Of a stretch of 64,000 nucleotides of DNA, positions 35,463-46,212 are shown one piece after another (position 1 is the stretch's first letter; each line of letters opens with the position of its first letter). The notes below the pieces were generated by a model that had not been told where the DNA came from, ran no database searches, and worked only from the letters and a program-made list of their open reading frames with translations. The position numbers and the translations under genes are program-made. This stretch comes from Moniliophthora roreri (lineage: Eukaryota > Basidiomycota > Agaricomycetes > Agaricales > Marasmiaceae), in NCBI GenBank assembly GCA_001466705.2, contig LATX02000251.1, forward strand, positions 1-64,000, read 5' to 3'.

Positions 35463-35804
35463 GTGCTAAATAGATATAATACTGAGTTGTGTTTGGTAAT
35501 TTCTCTGTCATAGTGTCTGATTGTAGTCAGGCTTCATAGCCATAAATTCTTCCTTCCTTTTCTATAATGATTATGTGGTCTTCTGACACCAATCATTTGC
35601 AATTCTTGCTTGCCAAATGGCTCTCCTTCATATTATACTCCTATGCCACTCTGCACAGTTCCTTCTTCTCCTGTCTACTGTCATCTGCTCTATAGACACA
35701 TAATATGCTCCCTTTCTTGTTCAAGTGTATGTGTCAGCTCAGCTACTTTGGCCCTTCCATTATACAGCTTTGTCTTTCCCTCTTCTGTGATCCAGGCACC
35801 TCTC

Positions 35805-36280
35805 TGTTACGGACTTTTTCTTCTTCACTGACTCTTCTTTCCTCTCCCTTCGCTATCACCCCTATGCTTCTCATTCCATCAGACTCTTACACCTTCCCAG
35901 CCCCCATTTCCTCTCTCATCACTATGCTTCCCACCCCCCCGGACTCTTACACCCTCCTCATCCCCATTTACCTATCCGTTTGTACTTGTATTACTCATAC
36001 CCTGATAGCTTCAGGAAATGATTAGATAAACACTGAACACTTCGCTTTACGTATGTAGTTAGCATTATGTTGGTTGTACAGTATTTAAGCGCTCAAGCTG
36101 AGACTCTAAGTCTTCAGCTTGACCTGGTTTATCAATACTTGTGTCAATGCCATATCGAAGGATCTCTGAACTTCAGCAGCCACTGAACAAACTCAAACTT
36201 GAACTTGTAACAACTGTTTGAACAGAGGTGATACTTCGTTAAAGTAGTTGAGTTGACGTTGCTGCACAAGTAACGTAACA
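35805..36280 (+). repeat. Gypsy 5' LTR (promoter LTR)
   Basis: It is 476 bp with TGTTACG...CGTAACA ends. The pyrimidine-rich first half contains three near-repeats of a CTCTTACACC-type block. A TATTTAAG box lies at about 36082. The leader after the LTR begins CAAGGTCAAGCTGATC; it does not start with the usual TGG of a tRNA-primed site, so the priming mechanism is unclear. Confidence 0.85.
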
Positions 36281-36341
36281 CAAGGTCAAGCTGATCGATT
36301 GCTGACCTACCCAGGTTTAGGCATCACTCAGGAGCAACAAG

Positions 36342-37721
36342 ACGCCACCACGGAGCGAACGACAACTAGAGCAGGACATCACCAAAGCGGAGGTGCGCCG
36401 GCGTGGGCAACTAACCCAATCCATATCGAATCCTGGTGGACGAGCGATCCCACCGTTAACCTGAGCGTCCTGCAGAGAACTATTGACCCCCTTGCACTCG
36501 CGATCGCTAACGAGTCAGCCACTGATAGAGACACCAGCAGACGACCCAGGAACAAAGAGAATCTCGACCCTATCATCCACTCCGATTCGATCGAAACAGA
36601 TCGAACACGAAGAAGAGTCCTCACCAAATACACCGAAGCCCTCAGACTCGGATACATTGAATATCTCTACCAACTCTCCAGAGGAGCTAGATCCATTTCA
36701 ACGACTACTACAAGGGTTGAAGAACAGCCCCTGATCACCGAAAGTACAACCTGAAGCAATGGCAGAAGATAAGAAGCCATCAGAAAGCAGACCCAAGAGA
36801 GAGGAACCAGCAGTTGAAGAAGCAGTCATAGGTTCCGCGATGCCAGTACAGGTAGTGTCGGCAGTGAAGGAAGTAAAAGCCGTGCTCCCAAGGGCCTTTA
36901 CAGGAGCACAAAAGGACACAAAAAGGTTCCTAAGGGAAGTATTGATCTACATAGCGCTTAATCCAAAAGCGTTTCCCGATGATAGGTTAAAGAAGCTCTT
37001 CCTTCTTTCATATATGACAGATGGACCAGGAGAATTCTGGAAGAACGATAAGACTGATTTGCTGCTTGCATATGACGCGGATGCCGAGAAGGTCACCTGG
37101 GCGGAATTTTTGGACGACTTCAGGACCTCTTTTGAGCCCCTTGATCCCGCCTTAAAGGCGCAGCTCGAACTGAAGGACCTAAGGATGAAGGAAAGAGCCG
37201 ACAAATACACATATCAGTTCACCTACCTTGTGAAACAGACCAGGTATAATGACACAGCACAGATAGTAGCATTCAAACGTAGACTACCCAGAAGTTTGGC
37301 CCTCAAAATCATGACGAGACCAGAGGGCGCCCCTACTACGATCAAGGATTGGATGAATGCTGCTATTCTATTCGATGAAAGCTACAAACAGGCATTGGAG
37401 TATGGGAAAACATGGGACAATGAACACAGAGGGAAGAAACCCCAGAGAAGCTTTAGGAAGAAAGAAGACGTCGCCATCAAGCAGATTATGGAGATAGATC
37501 GAAAGGAGTATATGGCGAAAGGACTATGTTTCAGATGTGGAAAAGGGGGACATCATATCAGAGATTGCCTGGACGCGCCGAAGAAGGACGAACGAAAACA
37601 GGAAGAGCCAAAGAAGCTCACAAGAGAAGAGAGGTTCACTAAGATTAGGGCTTTGGTAAACAACCAGCTGAAAGAAGACAAGGACTTTCTCATCGACTTA
37701 ATAGAACAAGAGGGTTTTTGA
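36342..37721 (+). CDS. Gypsy Gag, with disabled N-terminal part
   Basis: The clean open part is 36759-37721 (320 codons). It holds the Retrotrans_gag-type core (LLSYMTDGPGEFW, WAEFLDDFRTSFEPL, LKDLRMKERADKYTY) and one CCHC zinc knuckle, CFRCGKGGHHIRDC, at about 37527-37568. The same frame extends upstream to 36342 by comparison with two other copies. There the initiator ATG is ACG, and TGA codons lie at 36462-36464 and at about 36732. Translation could start at 36759 (MAEDKKPSES) to give a shortened Gag. The stop at 37719-37721 lies directly after a slippery heptamer that feeds the pol frame. Confidence 0.8.
37712..37718 (+). promoter_or_regulatory. -1 ribosomal frameshift heptamer G_GGT_TTT
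   Basis: In the gag frame the codons are GGT-TTT-TGA. A -1 slip gives GGG-TTT-TTG-AAG, which is exactly the first readable codons of the pol frame (37718 onward). The heptamer fits the X_XXY_YYZ rule and abuts the stop. The degraded copy keeps AGGTTTTTGAAGC at about 17066. Whether a downstream structure exists was not tested. Confidence 0.7.
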
Positions 37722-40700
37722 AGCGGCGGACAAGGACGATGTCTCCACCGCCAATAACTATTTCACACTTTGTACTAGCTAAAATGGACCAAAATTCTAT
37801 GCACATTCCTCTCAAGTACAAAGTGGGAACGAAAAACATCGAAACAAAAGCCTTACTAGACTCAGGAGCAGGAGGGAGATTCATAAGCACACAGCTCGCC
37901 AGAACACTCAGAAAGAAGTGGATCCAACTACCAGAAAAAATCCGAGTTTTCAATGTTGACAGAACAGCCAACAAAACCGCGTGGATAACGCATGTGGTGG
38001 AATTGGAGTTCCAAATCGCGGGAAAGGAGTTCTGGGAGAACTTTATGATCTCAGGTATTGGAGATGAAGACATGATCTTGGGGCTCCCATGGTTAAGGTA
38101 TCACAACCCTGTGATTGACTGGGAAACGGGAGAAATTCAGTTCCAGCCACGACGGAGGATTCAGATCAAAAGGTTCAGAGGAGTTCTAGACAACTTCGAA
38201 CCGGAAGTCCTCATAGGGGCGAAGATTACAGCATCACAGGAAATGGCCCATCAGCAGCAGACGGTTAAGAAGGAAATTGAAGAGCTTATCCCCACTTATC
38301 TGCTAGGATATCGAGATCATTTCGAAAAAGGAAAAGCAGAATGGTTTCCACCTACTCAAACGTATGATCATGCAATTGATCTTAAACCAGACTTCATCCC
38401 GAGGAACTGTAAACTGTACCCGTTGAGCCCCGTAGAACAAGAAGAGCAGGACAAATTCCTTGAAGAAAACTTACGGAAAGGATACATTCGCAAATCGAAA
38501 TCTCTGATGGCTTCCCCCTTCTTCTTTGTAGCCAAAAAGGAGAAAGGAGCATTGAGACCTACGCAGGACTACAGGGAACTCAATAAAGGAACAGTGAAGA
38601 ACGCCTACCCCCTGCCCTTAATTTTGGAACTTCTCAACAAATTGAAGGGAGCAACGATATTCACAAAGCTCGATCTTCGAAACAGATACAATAATGTCAG
38701 GATAAAGGATGGAGATCAGTGGAAAGCCGCCTTCAAAACGAATAGAGGACTTTTCGAACCAATGGTCATGTTCTTCAGACTGAGCAACTCCCCTGCCACC
38801 TTCCAAGCCTTTATGAATGACATCCTTTCCGACTTCATAGACGAAGGATGGTGTGTGGTATATATGGACGACATCCTTCTCTTCTCTAAAGATCAGGAAG
38901 AGCACAAGGAACGTACGGAACGACTAATGCACCGCCTCAAGAAGCACGACTTGTTCCTTAAACCGGAAAAGTGCGAGTTCGACATGACAGAAGTGGTATT
39001 TTTGGGAATGGTTATCCGACCCGGTTATATTGCCATGGATCTGGTAAAGCTAGCAGGAATAGCCGACTGGGAACCCCCACAAACAGTAAAGGGAGTGCAC
39101 GCGTTCCTAGGATTTGGTAATTTCTATAGGAAATTCATCAGGAAGTACACACACCTAACGAGGTGATTAAATGACCTTCTTCAGAAAAATCGAAAATTCA
39201 AATGGACAAAGCAATGTCAGATAGCCTTCGATCTTTTAAAAGCAAAATTCCTCTCCGAACTGATATTGGTCATGCCAGACGTCGACAAACCCTTCGTCAT
39301 AGAAGCCGACGCTTCTAAATGGGCCACTGGTGCTGTCCTTAGACAAAAAGGAATGGATGGAGAATGGCACCCATGTGGCTACCTGTCCAAGTCACTTTCC
39401 CCCACAGAACGAAACTACGAAATCTATGATCACGAACTTCTTGCAATCTACCGAGCACTGATGGAATGGCAACACTATCTTATGGGAGGGAAATTTAAGG
39501 TCATAGTCCTTTCAGATCACAAGAACCTGACGTATTTTTGGATGGCACAAAAATTGAACAGGTGACAAGCGAGATGGAGTCTATTCCTATCAGAATTCAA
39601 TTTAGGGCTGGTACACGTTCCCGGGAAGTCGATCTCCCAAGCGGACACTTTATCACGACGAAGTAACGAACAAGACGACATTGATAGCAACAATAAGGAC
39701 ATTGTCATACTACCAGACCGGCTTTTCATCAAAGGGATTGATTTAGGAATGAAAAACAACATAGCCGAACGATTGGGCCTGGATGATTTTCACAAATCAG
39801 CCCTGGAACAGTTGCTAGACCAGGGCGTGCTGCCAATCAAATCTGCGCTGTCTGACTGGAAAATTGAAGGGGATTTACTCTTCTTTCAGAATCGAGTCTA
39901 CGTACCAAATGATACCGATCTCTGCCAACGGATAGTGCAATCTATTCACAAAACTCCAGGAATAGGGCATCCAGGCCAATGGAACACCATCGAACAGGTA
40001 CAGCGAGACTTCTGGTGGCTAGGAATGGCTAAATTCATTAGATCTTTCGTTGACAGTTGCGTGGTGTGTCAACAGTCAAAGATCAACACCCACCCAACAA
40101 GAACCCCAATTCAACCCATACAACTGACACTGAACTCTTTCCCCTTCCAAGTCTGTACCATGGACCTCATCACGGATCTACCCGAATGTAACAGAATGGA
40201 TTCAATTTTAGTCGTGGTGGACCACTCGTCTATGAAGGGGGTAATTTTTACTCCATGCGCTAAAACAACGGACGCCACCAAGATAGCGGAAATGTTGATC
40301 CAACATCTCTACAAAAGATTCAGATTACCAGACCATATTATATCTGATCGAGACCCCAGATTCGCCGCAGAAGTGTTCCAGGAAATGGGAAAACAACTAT
40401 CCATCAAACATTTGATGAGCACAGCATTCCACCCACAGACAGATGGAGAAACAGAACGAGTAAATCAAGAAGTCGAGGTCTACCTTAGAGCATTCTGTTC
40501 GAAAGAACAGACTCGGTGGAAGGAATATCTCCCCCTAGTGGAATTCGCCCACAATAACCGAACCCATTCAGTGCTCAAGAAATCCCCATTCTTCATGATG
40601 ATGGGATATCACCCTTGCCCACTCCCAACAGTATTCGAAAAAACGATTCCATCGGTAGAAGAACGACTTCAAGAGCTAAAAAGAGTAAGAGAAGAGACTG

Positions 40701-41182
40701 CGAGCTTACTGGAGTTGGCACGGCAACAGATGATACGAAGGGAGAAACAGAAATTAGATACATTCGAAGAAGGACAGAAGGTTTGGTTAGAAGCGAAGAA
40801 CCTAGCCATGGGATATCCATCGAAAAAGTTGGCCCCAAAAAGGGAAGGACCCTTCAAGGTCCTCAAGGTACTCAGACCAGTGACATACAGACTAGACCTG
40901 CCTCATCAATGGAAAATCCACTCTGTTTTCCACACGGCATTACTATCACCATTCAAACAAACCAAAGCCCACGGACTGAGTTTCACAGAACCACCCCCAG
41001 ATCTCATCGAAGGGTTTGAAGAATATGAGGTAGAGGCGGTAATAGGACATAGACCGAAGAAGCGACCACGAGAATTCCTCGTGTCTTACACCGGTTATGA
41101 TTCATCCCATAACTGATGGATTCGAATGGAAGGAATGGTGAACTGTCTAGACCTTCTCAAAAGGTATATAAAGAAACATTGA
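37718..41182 (+). pseudogene. Gypsy Pol (PR-RT-RNase H-integrase-chromodomain), lightly disabled
   Basis: A single frame of about 1150 codons in domain order. Protease has LLDSGAGGRFIS (about 37855). Reverse transcriptase has its catalytic motif as VYMDDILLFS (about 38858-38890; YMDD where YLDD/YVDD is more usual in this clade). RNase H has [12 protein letters not shown] and the YDHELLAI block. Integrase has an HHCC zinc site (IHKTPGIGH ... CVVCQ) and a D,D,E core in TMDLITD, ISDRDPRF and DGETERVNQE. A C-terminal chromodomain starts EYEVEAVIGH and reads on past a stop (WIRMEGMVNCLDLLKRY). In-frame TGA codons are at 39164, 39563 and 41114. The first two fit CGA to TGA. Pol is expressed by -1 frameshift from gag. 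Three stops make this copy non-functional unless suppressed. Confidence 0.9.
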
Positions 41183-42631
41183 GTAAAACCCAAAGACCCT
41201 ATCCCCGCATCAGTATAGCCATATCTAATGCATCCTCCGCCGCCTCTTCCTCTTCTCTTACTGGCAGCCAGCCAGCCCGAAACCCGAGCCCTGTTCCTAC
41301 TGTGTCAGGAGAGGGAAGATATGGAGAAAACATCACCTACCCGAACGGCCTCAAGCCAAACCCCTACCAACTCCTTCATCTTTTCAATACCGAACAGTAC
41401 GACGACCAAATCCAGAACGCCGCTGATCAACACAACCGATTGGAACCCTGCGTCAAAAGCCTGTTTTTCCTCAGGTCCCAACGCAAACTTTTCGAAAGAA
41501 TCATTGAAAGCTGCAGTCTCAAGATTGCAAACCAGGTGATGTATGCCTGCAATTATCAGCTGGGCCTCGAAGGTCCCATTACGGTACCGTCCACATTTTC
41601 CTATCACCCACATTTGTCCATGCCCCCTCCTGCAGATCCCCGAGCATTGTCAGAATACCCTGATCCCCTCACCTTCAGCCTCATCAACCGACTCGGATGA
41701 CGAACAGACGGGAACGGATACCCTCACCCCGACATTAACGATACATGGAGCCTCATCTCCAGACTCACCTCCGAGCCCGCAAACGACAGAGTCGAACCCT
41801 CCGCTGCTTCCCATTCCTCCCCCAAACCCAGCAACGCACTCGTTTATCCTGACCCCACTCCCGATCCCGACGTCAAATTTAAGGTCGAGTCAGTTGACTC
41901 CCTCGCCCCCTCTCGATCCGAACCTCCGACTGCCATTGACCCCAGAAATCTTCAGATGCCTGAAGCCACAGTTCCACCAGAAGGTGGAGCATATCCCTAT
42001 GATTGGAGGGGAGGTCGCTCTTGTGGAATCAGAGGATGTGGCCGTGGACGAAGAACGGGAGAACAGAACCTCCGAAAACATCGAAGGCCTACCGATGCCC
42101 AGCTTGAGAAGTCCGACTCCGGCCCCGACCCCGATGATGCAGCTCGTTGACCGCGTCTCTGCCCTGTGTGCGGATTGGAGCGCCATTTCGCCAGACATTG
42201 CCCGCAGTACATATGTCGTCGATGCTTCAAGACTCAGCCTGGACATACGTCTGGCCACTGCTCTGACCAACAAAGGTCTGGCCGCATTGCGCGCTGACAG
42301 TCTAATTCAGGCTCAGACTCTTTGTCGGATGGTCGCCATTATGACGATGAACGAAACTACGACGACAAACCCTACGACAATCTCGGCGGAGAATGTTGAC
42401 ATGTTGGCCGCGGAGTATGATCGGGACGCACAGTTGCTGTTTGTAGGAGCGGATCCAAAAAAGGTGAGGTTACTCTCGGTAGAGGAACAGCAGGCCATGG
42501 GATGGCAGCCGACTTTCAATCCACCGGCAACACCGCAAATGGGAACTGTGGATGAAATGCCGGATATGGATGACAGGCTGGATATGTCTTACGATTACGA
42601 TACGGAGTTGTACAGAGACGGAGAATCGTAA
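41116..42631 (+). CDS. Extra 3' coding region of the Gypsy element with zinc knuckles
   Basis: Two overlapping frames show coding character. Frame 1 starts at 41116 (ATG in TGATG with a pol stop). It reads a helical segment (FNTEQYDDQIQNAADQHNR), meets TGA codons at 41698 and about 42148 (both CGA-type), and then reads a tandem zinc-knuckle pair: CPVCGLERHFARHC (42160-42201, CX2CX4HX4C) and CRRCFKTQPGHTSGHC (42214-42261, CX2CX6HX4C). Frame 2 (41543-42631) is open for 362 codons, Pro/Ser/Thr-rich first and acidic at the end. The real protein may switch between these frames. No membrane segment is seen, so it is not envelope-like. A function in nucleic-acid binding is inferred from the knuckles only. 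Confidence 0.5.
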
Positions 42632-42671
42632 ATAAAAGCAAATCGGAGTTTGCCCCTTGTGAAGGGGGTAA

Positions 42672-43147
42672 TGTTACGGACTTTTTCTTCTTCACTGACT
42701 CTTCTTTCCTCTCCCTTCGCTATCACCCCTATGCTTCTCATTCCATCGGACTCTTACACCTTCCCAGCCCCCATTTCCTCTCTCATCACTATGCTTCTCA
42801 CTCCCTCAGACTCTTACACCTTCCTCATCCCCATTTACCTATCCGTTTGTACTTGTATTACTCATACCCCAATAGCTTCGGGAAACAATTAGATAAACAC
42901 CAAACACTTCACTTTACATATGTAGTTAGCGTTACATCAGTTGTACAGTATTTAAGCGCTCAAGCTGAGACTCTAAGTCTTCAGCTTGACCTGGTTTATC
43001 AATACTTGTGTCAACGCCATATCGAAGGATCTCTGAACTTCAGCAGCCGCTGAATGAACTCAAACTTGAACTTGTAACAACTGTTTGAACAGAGGCGATA
43101 CTTTGTTAAAGTAGTTGAGTTGACGTTGCTGCGCAAGTAACGTAACA
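42672..43147 (+). repeat. Gypsy 3' LTR
   Basis: It is the same length as the 5' LTR (476 bp). I count about 27 differences, all transitions, of which about 23 lie at TG/CA/CG-type positions. A purine-rich stretch GAAGGGGGTAA (42661-42671) directly precedes it and is the likely polypurine tract. Confidence 0.85.
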
Positions 43148-43643
43148 CTCTCAGTATCCTAATCTTCCATTTCATCTTCTTCAATTTATCATCAGTATCT
43201 TGAGTATTCCCTACCAATAATTTGCTATTCTCTGTCCATTCCTGTTCCTTGATTAATATTCTGTTTGAGTATTATCAAAGGCTTTTATTCTCTTCAAAAT
43301 GGGTGTCAGATTAAAAATATTATTGAAAATTGAAAATATTCCATTTGGTACACTTTCTATTAGAGAGGTATGGTGTCACTTTATTCCCTACAGGTTTCAG
43401 AATGCTCCTCTGGATTCAGATTCACTGTTTATCTTCATACTAGCAGTGGTTGGGTACTCCTGTATGGCCTACTGTCAACCATTACTCTGCTGATACTTCA
43501 AGTCCTTCCCTACTACTCACTTTGACTAGCTGCTCAGAGCTCACACTAGTTCTTAACTCCCTTATATACTGTGTTTCTAACTATAAATGTGCAAATATCC
43601 TCCATTTGTGTTCAAATTTTCAAAGTAAAAGTTATGCATATCA

Positions 43644-44367
43644 TCAGGCCCATACTAAATGAAGTGTGGCCCTACAAATATGGCAGGATGATACTATGGG
43701 CATCAGAGTTGTTGCACCTTGCATGGGACACTAGATATACTGCAATATTGTTTTGTGCTGGGATGCAGGATTCAGGAATGGAAGCTGTTGTGGAGGTTCA
43801 GATTGGGAGGCTCTCCACAACCTTTCTAATATGATCAAAGGCTCACCATGACAGCTATAGAGAATCCTCAGCATCTGAAATAAAATAATTAGTGGCAGGA
43901 AGTTTGATGGCGGGACTCGGGATTCCCCCAACTGGCCGACGCTGTCCAAATAAGGGAGATGCCGTGATAAGCGAGGAATTCACGCACAACACGCATGCAC
44001 GACGTACGCATATCAAAAGTACAACTACAACCACGACGTACGTCTCGACTAACTAGACCGTGGTATTTCTGATGAGATCTGTCTTCATACTCCTTATTAT
44101 CACAAGATTTGCAAGTTCAAGGTATCCAAGCCCGACTGGAGGTATGTCAATCGACATACTTGGTTGCACAACGGTTGAATTTTGATCTAGTTACCCTCAT
44201 TGCCTTGTCTAGGTCACTTTGTATTTTGTAGCAACCGGTACACAGTATATGCGGATGCCATTGTATTCTGGTCGGATACCGGTTGAGAGAAGGGTGAGCG
44301 CAGAAGTTTATATTTCAACGAATTGCTCTTATATTGGACCTCACCCACAGGAATTCCAAAGCAAGCC
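43644..44367. other. Transposon-to-host boundary, no gene
   Basis: No reading frame is supportable. Composition changes within this stretch from AT-rich, CpG-poor repeat DNA (to about 43.9 kb) to CpG-containing host DNA. The last 300 bp are the presumed promoter region of the F-box gene at 44368. Confidence 0.5.
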
Positions 44368-46212
44368 ATGATGAACACTGTTAGCCAGGCAAACAACCTT
44401 TCACCTTTCGCCAGTCGAATTCCAGTCGAGCTACTTTCCACAATTTTCGTCTTGTGCGCCGAGGATTACAAGATTTTATGTGTAGGTATGCCTCCCTGGA
44501 CTTTGGCCCGCGTTTGTCGGTGAGGTGTTCTGAGCTCTATTGGACACAGACCAGCACTAAATCATCCGGATTCATTCCTTAACAGCCGCTGGCGTGCAGT
44601 AGCCTTCAATACACATCAGCTATGGACGACAATCAAATGCGATTTCCACGAGCCACCACAGTTCCCTTCACCAATTTCAGCATCGGAGCTTGAAGCATCG
44701 GAGTTCGAAGCAGTCATCGCTTTGCTCAACATGGTCTTTGGACTGATCAAAGAACGCTCGCTTGACATTTATTTTACCTACAATGGCCCAGATATCTCCC
44801 GGTTTCTGCCATCTCATGGTTTACAGAAACTGGCGGACTTTGTTTCAACTCGTTCGGAACAATGGCGCTCCCTCACTCTATCGACACCAACACCGCTGGT
44901 GCTACGTCCGCATGCCACACTCCCATCCCTCCAAAAGTTGGATATCTGCTGCTGCATGACGAACCAAGGAGATCCCGCAGTCGCATCGTTTATCCAAGCG
45001 ATACAGAGTGCACCGAAATTGAATACTCTCGTTCTGCGTACCGAAGACAGTTTTCATCCCGAACTTCCTTATGCTCAACTCATTTACCTCGAGTTTTCTA
45101 AAGGCTCGTCGTTTTCTCCGAGGGAAATGGTGGACATACTGTCTCGCTGCGAGAGACTGGAGACTCTCATCGTGTCAAGCTATTTGTCATCCGAAGAAGC
45201 GGAACCTGCCTTGTTAGAGGGTGCTGGTACGTTGGTTATGCCATACCTACGAGAACTCCAGTTATCATGCCAAAGAGAGCATCAGGATCTCTGCGATTGG
45301 CTCACCTTGCCTTGCTTGAAGGTTTTAACCATCGACGCCATGACTCTGTTCAACCACATTCATCGAGTAACACGCTTGGTGGAGCGTTCTCAGTGCTCCC
45401 TAGATATGGTCACATTTCGGGAGGTGGAGTTTACAGATGTGTCTATCGAACAGCTCTTACGATGTGCTCCCAGTGTTCGAACCCTTGTTCTTGAGGGAGT
45501 TATTTTCCCTCATCTCTTCGATCGTATGGCTTTTAACGATCTTGCTCCCAAGTTGGAGCATCTCGTTGTACGAGCGCCCCGTGGACCTCCTTCTTCATTC
45601 ATCATTTCTCCTCCACTTGAAGCGGTTTTCAATGCGGCAAAGGTCAAGACCTCGCTCAAGTCACTGGAGATTGAAGTCCTTAGCGAGGCGCCCGACATTG
45701 TTTTTGCCTCCAAAATCGAAGGTTTAAAGGCCGAGGGAGTTGCAGTGTGGGTCAAGAAAAGCAACTTCAAGAACTCGGTTGGCCGAAAATTAGCCGTCAG
45801 TAAACTTCGCTGGCTACAAGCGAATATGATATGGCACTTGCGTACCGTGCGCGTAGAAAAGACCTGGCGAACCATCGACGAGGTACGTTTCCAATTTTAT
45901 TCTCTGAAGCTTTGCTAAATGGGCGTCACCAGAACATGCCTGTATTCGACGGAATATTGTCATCCATGGAAGATAACAGAGATGGATATACCATTGCCGA
46001 GTTGCATGTACGTGTCGTCATTTAGATTTCTCTGTGCAACTCGGTCTTCCTAATACTTGGATATTCAGGAATCCGGATTCGTGGATGCACTGGAGGAGCT
46101 TGGGCGGGCCATACAATCCCGAAACTTGATCCTTCCAGGGGAAGATGTCTATCGGTTTGGAGATAGAATTGAAAGTTTTCATCAGCACTGTATAGATTCA
46201 CGGCAACACTAG
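44368..46212 (+). CDS. F-box / leucine-rich-repeat-like protein
   Basis: There are four exons: 44368-44519, 44586-45882, 45933-46007 and 46069-46212, all GT/AG with phases that join without stops; about 555 codons. The N-terminus has the agaric F-box pattern (RIPVELLSTIFVLCAED ... WTLARVC/RRWRAVAF, the last part split by intron 1), which would bind Skp1 in an SCF ubiquitin ligase. The remainder is a series of degenerate LRR-like blocks (LQKLDIC, LNTLVLR, LRELQLSC, LKVLTIDA, VRTLVLEGV, LKSLEIEV) for substrate choice. The usual start is the ATG pair at 44368; no upstream in-frame ATG is better. It is the first intact host gene next to the repeat block. The substrate is unknown. Confidence 0.85.

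Larger units (their letters stand above)
35805..43147 (+). mobile_element. Near-complete Ty3/Gypsy chromovirus-type element, 7343 bp
   Basis: Two 476-bp LTRs (35805-36280, 42672-43147) flank leader, gag, pol with PR-RT-RNaseH-IN-chromodomain, and an extra 3' coding region. The target duplication is CTCTC (35800-35804, 43148-43152). It carries only a few disabling TGA codons and is much richer in CpG than every other repeat in the window, so it is the youngest element. The host site is a family D repeat. Confidence 0.9.
35463..43643 (-). mobile_element. Family D repeat, reverse copy hosting the Gypsy element
   Basis: The reverse complement of D is seen at 35463-35804 and 43148-43643. It ends (+ strand) GTTATGCATATCA at 43643, which is the D start read in reverse; the flanking four bases in D orientation are CTGA. 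The downstream part of D is missing, cut by the family E end at 35462. The complete chromodomain Gypsy element is inserted at 35805. Confidence 0.7.

Noticed and set aside
40615..41019. A 134-codon plus-strand frame inside Gypsy pol
   Set aside because: It overlaps the integrase/chromodomain part of pol in another frame and shows no domain.
41116..42631. Envelope-like gene of the Gypsy element
   Set aside because: No signal peptide, membrane helix or fusion-type segment is seen; zinc knuckles and Pro/acidic stretches point elsewhere.
43900..44367. tRNA or other small RNA gene near the repeat boundary
   Set aside because: I looked for cloverleaf-like arms and a TTCGA-type T loop and found no consistent structure.
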